A program made the translations under genes and the position numbers. Shown here piece by piece: positions 58,533 to 64,000 of a stretch of 64,000 bases of DNA. The first letter of the stretch is position 1. Each line of letters starts with the position of its first letter. The notes below the pieces were generated by a model. It was not told the DNA's origin. It saw only the letters and a list, made by a program, of their open reading frames with translations, and ran no database searches. The stretch is from Pseudomonas nabeulensis (lineage in GTDB: Bacteria > Pseudomonadota > Gammaproteobacteria > Pseudomonadales > Pseudomonadaceae): the NCBI RefSeq assembly GCF_004682045.1, contig NZ_QUZT01000001.1, forward strand, positions 124,001-188,000, written 5' to 3'.

Positions 58533-58895
58533 TCAGCCGATGGCGACTTTGCTGTAGGACTCACGATCGATATCCAGCAGCTCAACGCTCAATTGCACCT
58601 GCACACCTTCTGGCCATGGACCGAGGTCCTGCACCACCGCCAGCAGGCTTTCCGACAGCTGCTTTTTGATCTGCGGCGAACGCCCGCTGAGCAGGGCCAA
58701 GCGCACCGCGACAAACCCACGTTCATTCAGGCCGGTGCCCACACGAAAGCTCTCGACCTTGAGGGCGCGGCTCTTGATATCGAACTCGGCACCGAACTGA
58801 CCGGAGGCCACCAACGCATGGTTCAGGCGCAACAGAGCCTTGTCGGTGTCCAGCTGCGTCAGGTTGGCGGTGTATTCCAGGTGCAGATGCGGCAT
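58533..58895 (-). CDS. 5-carboxymethyl-2-hydroxymuconate Delta-isomerase
   Basis: 120 residues of the CHMI/tautomerase superfamily; the catalytic Pro is Pro2 in MPHLHLEYTANL. In homoprotocatechuate (4-hydroxyphenylacetate) degradation it isomerises the ring-cleavage product (HpcD/HpaF). No other hpa/hpc gene is nearby, so this may be an orphan copy with another role. GGAG lies 7 nt before the ATG. Convergent with the LysR gene, separated by 3 bp. Confidence 0.88.
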   Translation of the reverse strand: MPHLHLEYTANLTQLDTDKALLRLNHALVASGQFGAEFDIKSRALKVESFRVGTGLNERGFVAVRLALLSGRSPQIKKQLSESLLAVVQDLGPWPEGVQVQLSVELLDIDRESYSKVAIG

Positions 58896-58950
58896 GGGTG
58901 TCTCCGAGGTTTACGTAGGAAGACTCGTAGATATATCACGGATAAAAGCA

Positions 58951-59874
58951 TCAGGCCTTGTTCGCCACCCCTCGGTCACTCATGAACGCTTCCAGCCGCG
59001 AACGCACCCAGCGCTCGGCGGGGTCCGTGTCGACGTGGCTGAGCCAGACCATGGACAAATCCAGGGTCGGCGTTTCGAACGGGAACGGCTCACAGAACAG
59101 GTTGCCCGACACCGCCATGGCCTCGGCGGTGTAGTCCGGCAGGCTGGCGATCAAATCCGTACCCGCCAGCAGTGCAGGCAGCGCACTGTATTGCGGCACC
59201 GACAACACCACCTGGCGCTTGCGGCCGATTTCCGCCAGCCACTCATCGGCAAACCCGGACACGTTGGCAGTGTGGGACACCAGCACATGGGGGCGTGAGC
59301 AATATTCATCGAGGGTCAGCGGTGTGTCCGACGCGTCGGCACGCAAGATGCGCGGGTGGATATGGCGCAGCAACTTGCGCTTGGCATTCGCCGGCAGGCC
59401 ACGGGTCTGGGTGATGCCCACGGTGATGTCACCGGACGCGAGCAGGTCGGGAATGCGCCAGTAATCCACATGCTGCACCACGAACACCACCTGCGGCGCT
59501 TCCCGGCGCAGGCTGCGCAGCAAGGGTGGCAGCAGGCCGAATTCGACGTCATCGGACAGGCCGATGCGAAAGGTCATGGTGCTGATGGACGGGTCGAAAT
59601 CGTGGGTCAGGCTGAGGGCCGACGACAGTGAATCCAGGGCCGGCGACAGGTGCTGGATGATTTCCTCGGCGCGCGCGGTGGGCTCCATGCGGTGCCCCAC
59701 GCGAATGAACAGCGGGTCATTGAACAACGTTCGCAAGCGGTTGAGGGCCGAGCTGATGGTGGGCTGCCCCAGAAACAGCTTCTCCGCCACCCGCGTCACA
59801 TTGCGCTCAAGCATCAAGGCTTCAAACACCACCATCAGGTTGATGTCGGCTTTGCGTAATTCATTGCGATTCAT
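58951..59874 (-). CDS. LysR family regulator
   Basis: 307 residues. HTH: MNRNELRKADINLMVVFEALMLERNVTRVAEKLFLGQPTISSALNRLR, with a typical effector domain (TMTFRIGLSDDVEFGLLPPLL). The head resembles regulators of formaldehyde or C1 and aromatic metabolism, but this is not decisive. It lies downstream of the 47-residue protein gene on the same strand, with a second-family repeat between them. Target unknown. Confidence 0.9.
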   Translation of the reverse strand: MNRNELRKADINLMVVFEALMLERNVTRVAEKLFLGQPTISSALNRLRTLFNDPLFIRVGHRMEPTARAEEIIQHLSPALDSLSSALSLTHDFDPSISTMTFRIGLSDDVEFGLLPPLLRSLRREAPQVVFVVQHVDYWRIPDLLASGDITVGITQTRGLPANAKRKLLRHIHPRILRADASDTPLTLDEYCSRPHVLVSHTANVSGFADEWLAEIGRKRQVVLSVPQYSALPALLAGTDLIASLPDYTAEAMAVSGNLFCEPFPFETPTLDLSMVWLSHVDTDPAERWVRSRLEAFMSDRGVANKA

Positions 59875-59969
59875 CGGCGCCTGCCCCTTCCCCAAGACAA
59901 GCCGCAGTTTAGAAAGCTCGCGGGGTGGCGTCTATGTGTACGGTTCCTGCCAAGGCTGAATATACAACC

Positions 59970-60072
59970 AATGTAGGAGCGAGCTTGCTCGCGAAAAACG
60001 TCAACGATAACGCGTGCAACCTAGATGAACCCGTTGCCTTCGAGTTCTTCGCGAGCAAGCTCGCTCCTACAT
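59970..60072. repeat. Second-family REPIN (TAGGAGCGAGC type)
   Basis: AATGTAGGAGCGAGCTTGCTCGCGAA and its inverted partner TTCGCGAGCAAGCTCGCTCCTACAT enclose about 52 bp. The arms differ from the GTGGGAGGGGG family but share the same GGAG...CTTG layout, so a related but separate REP class. Confidence 0.93.
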
Positions 60073-60079
60073 AAAGGCA

Positions 60080-60223
60080 TCAGGGTTTGAGCGGACGCTC
60101 CTGGTCGCGCTCGGAAAGCTCTGTCCCATCGTCTGGATGTTTCCAGGTCTGCGGTTTTTCTTCTTCGCGCCGTCGGGGTTGTTCACGTTCAGGCTCGTCT
60201 TTCGGTTTCTGTTGCTCAGCCAT
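60080..60223 (-). CDS. Small highly charged protein (47 aa)
   Basis: Starts MAEQQKPKDEPEREQPRRRE and is almost entirely Lys, Arg, Glu, Asp, Pro and Gln, with a short WKHPDDGTELSERDQERP end. It is predicted to be disordered and cytosolic. GGGAGG 6 nt before the ATG at 60223 supports it as a real gene; the frame extends 42 bp further upstream but lacks a ribosome-binding site there. Function unknown. Confidence 0.65.
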   Translation of the reverse strand: MAEQQKPKDEPEREQPRRREEEKPQTWKHPDDGTELSERDQERPLKP

Positions 60224-60421
60224 TGCCACCTCCCATCCGTAAGAATTGGTCACACCGTCAAGCATAGATCAGCGTTGGCACTTTCGACCCACCTTCCAAT
60301 TGATAGCCAACACACATCAATCCATCCAAATTTGTCACTTATCATTTCTAAATGTGTCAGCCACTATTCTCGGTCTTAGGCGAAACAAGCACTTTAAAAA
60401 GAACGCTGGAGACACAAAACC

Positions 60422-61726
60422 ATGACTAGCCCTACCCGGCCCGACTCTGCCCGTTCGAAAGTTGGTGCGGTATTCCGCGTTACTTCGGGCAATTTCCTCG
60501 AACAGTTCGACTTCTTTCTGTTCGGTTTCTACGCCACCTACATTGCTGCCGCGTTCTTCCCTGCCGCTAATGAGTTTGCGTCATTAATGATGACCTTCGC
60601 CGTGTTCGGCGCAGGTTTCCTGATGCGTCCGTTGGGCGCGATCATTCTGGGTGCCTATATCGATGACGTCGGTCGTCGCAAAGGCCTGATCGTGACCCTG
60701 TCGATCATGGCCAGCGGCACGCTGCTGATCGTGCTGGTGCCCGGTTATCACACCATTGGCCTGTGGGCGCCGGCGCTGGTGCTGCTGGGCCGCCTGCTGC
60801 AAGGTTTCTCGGCCGGCGCGGAGCTGGGCGGTGTCTCGGTATACCTGGCCGAAATGGCCACCCCGGGCCGCAAGGGTTTCTACACCAGTTGGCAATCGGG
60901 CAGCCAACAGATCTCCATCGTGGTCGCCGCTGCACTGGGCTACGGCCTGAACGTGTGGATGGAACCTGCCGTGGTGGCCGATTGGGGCTGGCGCATTCCG
61001 TTCGCCGTCGGCTGCGTGATTATCCCGTTCATCTTCATCTTGCGTCGCAACCTGCAGGAAACCGAAGAGTTCGCCAACCGCAAGCATCGCCCCACCATGC
61101 GTGAAGTGCTGGCCACCCTGGTGAAAAACTGGTCCGTGGTCATCGGCGGCATGCTGATGGTGGCGATGACCACCACCGCGTTCTACCTGATCACTGTGTA
61201 CGCACCGACCTTCGGCAAGACCGTGTTGCAATTGAGCACCTCCGACGCCCTGCTAGTGACCTTGTTGGTAGCCGTGTCGAACTTCATCTGGCTGCCGATC
61301 GGCGGCACCCTCAGCGACCGCTTTGGCCGCAAGCCGGTGCTGATCGCCATGACCGTACTGACCGTTCTGACTGCCTATCCAGCACTGTCCTACGTCGTAA
61401 GCGCACCGAGCTTCGCCCATATGCTGGAAACCCTGCTGTGGTTCTCCTTCCTCTATGGCCTGTACAACGGCGCGATGATCCCGGCGCTCACCGAGATCAT
61501 GCCGGTCGAAGTGCGCGTGGCGGGCTTCTCCCTGGCCTATAGCTTGGCGACGGCGATTTTCGGTGGTTTCACCCCGGCGATCTCGACCTGGTTTATCCAC
61601 ATCACCGAAGACAAGGCTTCGCCGGCCTACTGGATGATGTTCGCTGCCGCGTGCGCCCTGTGCTCGACGCTGGCGTTGTATCGCCGCGCCAACAGCCGTG
61701 GCCAGGTGATGCAGGGGGCGGCATGA
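60422..61726 (+). CDS. MHS family MFS transporter (citrate/tricarballylate type)
   Basis: 434 residues, twelve helices, metabolite:H+ symporter group. [27 protein letters not shown] is the MHS motif A, and [18 protein letters not shown] the motif of the fifth helix. The head [21 protein letters not shown] is that of CitA/TcuC-like citrate or tricarballylate symporters. GGAGACACAAAACC precedes the ATG. Its stop overlaps the ATG of a periplasmic binding protein gene, an unusual pairing for a secondary transporter. Confidence 0.9.
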   Translation: MTSPTRPDSARSKVGAVFRVTSGNFLEQFDFFLFGFYATYIAAAFFPAANEFASLMMTFAVFGAGFLMRPLGAIILGAYIDDVGRRKGLIVTLSIMASGTLLIVLVPGYHTIGLWAPALVLLGRLLQGFSAGAELGGVSVYLAEMATPGRKGFYTSWQSGSQQISIVVAAALGYGLNVWMEPAVVADWGWRIPFAVGCVIIPFIFILRRNLQETEEFANRKHRPTMREVLATLVKNWSVVIGGMLMVAMTTTAFYLITVYAPTFGKTVLQLSTSDALLVTLLVAVSNFIWLPIGGTLSDRFGRKPVLIAMTVLTVLTAYPALSYVVSAPSFAHMLETLLWFSFLYGLYNGAMIPALTEIMPVEVRVAGFSLAYSLATAIFGGFTPAISTWFIHITEDKASPAYWMMFAAACALCSTLALYRRANSRGQVMQGAA

Positions 61727-62484
61727 TCAAGCCTCTGTTCAAGACCCTGACGGCCCTGGCCCTCGGCGCCCTGGCGCTGACGGCCCAGGCCGAAGCACTC
61801 AAGGTGATGACCTCCGGTGGCTTCACCGCTGCGTATAAATTGCTTGGCCCGCAGTACGCCGAGCACAGCGGCGACACCCTGGACACCATCCTCGGTCCGT
61901 CGATGGGCAAGGCGCCGGAAGCGATTCCCAACCGCCTGGCCCGTGGCGAACACGCGGATGTGGTGATCATGGTCGGCTACGCCCTGGATGACCTGATCAA
62001 ACAGGGCAAGGTCGACAAGGCCTCCCGCGTGGAATTGGCAGACTCGCGCATCGGCCTGGTGGTGAAGGAAGGCGCGGCCAAGCCAGCCATCGGCACCGAT
62101 GCGCAGCTCAAGGCCGTGCTGAGCAACGCCAAGTCAGTGGCGTATTCGGACAGCGCCAGCGGCGTGTATGTCGAGAAAGAGTTGTTCAAGAAACTCGGCA
62201 TGCCCGCCAAGGGCACCATGATCGAACGCATCCCGGTGGCCGAACAGGTCGCCAAGGGTGATTACGAGGTGGGCTTGCAGCAGGTGGCGGAACTGCTGCC
62301 GGTCAAGGGCGTGACTTACGTCGGCAAGATCCCGGAAGACGTGCAATCGGTCACGCGTTTCGCGGCGGGCATTCCAGTGAATGCCCAACACCCTGAACAG
62401 GCCAAGGCGCTGTTGCAGTACCTGGCCTCCCCCGAGGCGCAACCGGTGGTGCAATCCACCGGCCTGGACTCGGTGTCACGCTGA
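61723..62484 (+). CDS. Periplasmic substrate-binding protein (ModA-like fold)
   Basis: 253 residues. Signal peptide [25 protein letters not shown], then a type II periplasmic-binding fold with [29 protein letters not shown] and [10 protein letters not shown], close to molybdate-binding-like (SBP_bac_11) proteins. No ABC permease or ATPase follows. It overlaps the MHS symporter stop (ATGA), so both are made together. The C-terminus overlaps the convergent LysR gene by 9 bp. Confidence 0.88.
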   Translation: MIKPLFKTLTALALGALALTAQAEALKVMTSGGFTAAYKLLGPQYAEHSGDTLDTILGPSMGKAPEAIPNRLARGEHADVVIMVGYALDDLIKQGKVDKASRVELADSRIGLVVKEGAAKPAIGTDAQLKAVLSNAKSVAYSDSASGVYVEKELFKKLGMPAKGTMIERIPVAEQVAKGDYEVGLQQVAELLPVKGVTYVGKIPEDVQSVTRFAAGIPVNAQHPEQAKALLQYLASPEAQPVVQSTGLDSVSR

Positions 62485-63378
62485 CCGGAACGGCATCTCC
62501 CGCACCAACCGCTCCAACTCCAACGCCGCTGGCGGCAATGTCCGCCCGCGGCGTTTTATCAAGCCCACATTGCGCATCACCTGCGGCTCCACCAGCGGCA
62601 CGCTGACCAGAATCGGGTGCTCATTGGACGGCATGGCAATCGACGGCACCATCGCCACCCCCAGCCCGGCTTCCACCAACCCGATCATTGTGGTCACGTG
62701 ATGGGTCTCGCAGATACTCGGCTTTTTCACCCGCACACCGCGCAAGGCCTGATCCAACAGAAAACGGTTGCCTGAGGTTTTGTCCACCGTGATGTAGTCA
62801 TGCTCATAGGCCTCGGCCCACGGCACGCTCTCACGCCCGGCCAGCGGATGATCACGGCGACAGGCCAGCACATAGCGTTCCTGCAACAGCAACTCGAACT
62901 CCACTTCATCGGCCAGGCTGCCACTGAAACTCACGCCAAAATCCGCCTCGCCACTTTCCACCGCGTTGCACACTTCACCGGCGCTGGCATCCAGCACCCG
63001 CAGGCGAATCTTCGGATACAGCTTGTGGAATTCGGAAATCACGTGGGGCATGAAGTAGTACGCCGTGGACGGCACGCAAGCGATGGTGACATTACCCATG
63101 CGCGTTGAGGCGACGTTGCTGATACCCATCAGCGCCACGTCAAGGTCGTCGAGCATGCGCTCCACTTGCGGCAGGAACGCGCGGCCGACCATGGTCAGGC
63201 TGACCCGCCGCGTGGTGCGCTCGAACAGCTTGACGTCGAGGGCGGTCTCAAGCTTCTCGATGCGGCGGCTCAGGGCTGGCTGGGAGATACGAATGGCCTC
63301 GGCGGCGCCGCGAAAACTGCCCTTGTCTACCACGGCGCGGAAGGCTTGGAGGTCGTTGAGGTCGAAGTTGATGATCAC
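62476..63378 (-). CDS. LysR family regulator next to the symporter/binding-protein pair
   Basis: 300 residues from the GTG at 63378 (protein starts MIINFDLNDLQAFRAVVDKGSFR). HTH: GAAEAIRISQPALSRRIEKLETALD. CbbR/CynR-like effector domain. The open frame extends to an ATG at 63441, but neither start has a clear ribosome-binding site. Convergent with the binding-protein gene, overlapping by 9 bp. It may control the symporter pair, or a gene on its own upstream side. Confidence 0.88.
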   Translation of the reverse strand: MIINFDLNDLQAFRAVVDKGSFRGAAEAIRISQPALSRRIEKLETALDVKLFERTTRRVSLTMVGRAFLPQVERMLDDLDVALMGISNVASTRMGNVTIACVPSTAYYFMPHVISEFHKLYPKIRLRVLDASAGEVCNAVESGEADFGVSFSGSLADEVEFELLLQERYVLACRRDHPLAGRESVPWAEAYEHDYITVDKTSGNRFLLDQALRGVRVKKPSICETHHVTTMIGLVEAGLGVAMVPSIAMPSNEHPILVSVPLVEPQVMRNVGLIKRRGRTLPPAALELERLVREMPFRSA

Positions 63379-63723
63379 AAGGAGACGCCAGGGTGGTCGA
63401 GGTGGGTTGGCATTATCGTATGGCAACTGAAGGCGCGCCATTCATGCTGGCAGCGGCTTGCATGAATAACCCTGCTACAAATATGAAGTCATACATATCA
63501 GTGGGTTATTTACCCACTTGAACCACGCAATCGCCAAAAAGCGTCAATACTTCCGGCCTGACCTACTCACCGGGAGAGAGAATGACTCATGGAAACCTGC
63601 CAGAACCCCTGCCTTTTTTGGTGCGAAGATGAGACATCGGATATCAGCGTCGATCAGTTGCTTCTTGCATCACGCCAATGGTCAAGTAGGATTGAATCCT
63701 ACCCATCATCGGCAGACATCCAA
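63379..63723. other. 345-bp divergent region between LysR and parD
   Basis: Contains a TATGA-AG-TCATA near-palindrome followed by CATATCA (about 63482-63499) and a 7-bp hairpin AGTGGGT/ACCCACT at 63500-63518. Further right lie an AGAGAG ribosome-binding-site-like run at about 63574 and the operator-like repeat at 63686-63702. A reading frame in phase with parD opens at ATG 63589 and would add 45 residues, but it has no conserved features, so I do not annotate it as parD. Confidence 0.45.
63686..63702. promoter_or_regulatory. Probable ParD autoregulatory operator
   Basis: GTAGGATT-G-AATCCTAC, a perfect 8-bp inverted repeat with a 1-nt centre, 21 bp before the parD ATG. Ribbon-helix-helix antitoxins commonly bind such sites to repress their own operon. 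Confidence 0.5.
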
Positions 63724-64000
63724 ATGCGCTCGACCCAACAAATGAGCATCACCTTGCCCATCGAAATGGCTGCCATGGTCAAGGCCAAGGTCGCTGCCGG
63801 TGACTATGCCAGTGAAAGTGAAGTGATCCGCGATGGCTTGCGCGTACTGCTGGCACGTGATCGCGCCATGGAAGCCTGGTTGCGCGACGAGGTGATTCCA
63901 GCGGCGGCCGCCCTTGAGGCGAATCCTGGGCGAGCACTGTCCGCCGAGCAGGTTCGTGAACACATGAAGGCCAAGCGTCAACGAAAAGGTTCCGACAAAC
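63724..64000 (+). CDS. ParD family antitoxin (3' end outside window)
   Basis: At least 92 residues. MRSTQQMSITLPIEMAAMVK is the ribbon-helix-helix strand and first helix of ParD-type antitoxins; AAGDYASESEVIRDGLRVLLARDR is the conserved second helix. The C-terminal toxin-binding region runs on past the right edge. A ParE toxin should follow immediately outside. The ATG at 63724 matches ParD family starts; an in-frame ATG at 63742 is possible. Confidence 0.88.
   Translation, partial: MRSTQQMSITLPIEMAAMVKAKVAAGDYASESEVIRDGLRVLLARDRAMEAWLRDEVIPAAAALEANPGRALSAEQVREHMKAKRQRKGSDK

Noticed and set aside
63518..63745. 75-codon + strand frame before parD
   Set aside because: No ribosome-binding site, no recognisable features; it overlaps the parD operator and start in another frame.

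Overview
The window is a chromosomal segment from a Pseudomonas of the P. fluorescens group. Gene content and order (fadBA, uup, slt, acnA, lpxO, ptrB, rnd-ycgL, pobA/pobR) are typical of that genus. Fifteen intergenic REP/REPIN-type elements built on GTGGGAGGGGG-CTTG-CCCCCGAT are characteristic of P. fluorescens SBW25-like genomes. Most genes are core metabolism, envelope and RNA functions. I see no rRNA, tRNA, CRISPR array, prophage, IS transposase or secondary-metabolite cluster.

Region 1 (0-24.8 kb): beta-oxidation operon fadBA (fadA cut by the left edge), a probable small RNA, a universal stress protein behind a likely Anr-type promoter, ABC-F protein Uup, lytic transglycosylase Slt, a class II Fic protein, an MsbA-like ABC exporter, pdxB, a MATE exporter, tusA, rlmM, acnA, lpxO, cysK, a DUF748 envelope protein and a MoxR/VWA pair.

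Region 2 (24.8-45.1 kb): pxpABC (5-oxoprolinase) with a divergent LysR regulator, a three-gene operon with a class II glutamine amidotransferase, oligopeptidase B, a cyclic-nucleotide-binding protein, a spermidine-synthase-like enzyme, an exported ParB-like protein, an HNH nuclease, a TrmH-family methyltransferase, a peptidase-like protein that has lost its HExxH motif, YcgN, a nitroreductase, a 2-hydroxyacid dehydrogenase, ycgL-rnd, a glutamylpolyamine-synthetase-like enzyme and a tandem-Cache periplasmic protein.

Region 3 (45.1-64 kb) is more accessory: a DHA2 drug exporter, pobA with divergent AraC-type pobR, a previously missable 58-residue membrane protein, and several LysR-regulated modules. 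These are an MBL-fold protein plus an NAD(P)-binding protein, a ThDP decarboxylase plus aldehyde dehydrogenase, and a CynX-like exporter. An orphan 5-carboxymethyl-2-hydroxymuconate isomerase, an MHS symporter translationally coupled to a periplasmic binding protein, and the start of a ParD antitoxin gene (cut by the right edge) follow.

No obviously new multi-gene system stands out. The best leads are the candidate sRNA at 3.5 kb, the spatially clustered 16-nt-insert REPIN subtype between 22.5 and 36.8 kb, the MHS symporter/binding-protein pair, the exported ParB-fold protein, the peptidase-like protein with a degenerate metal site, and several clean inverted repeats upstream of LysR-regulated operons and parD.
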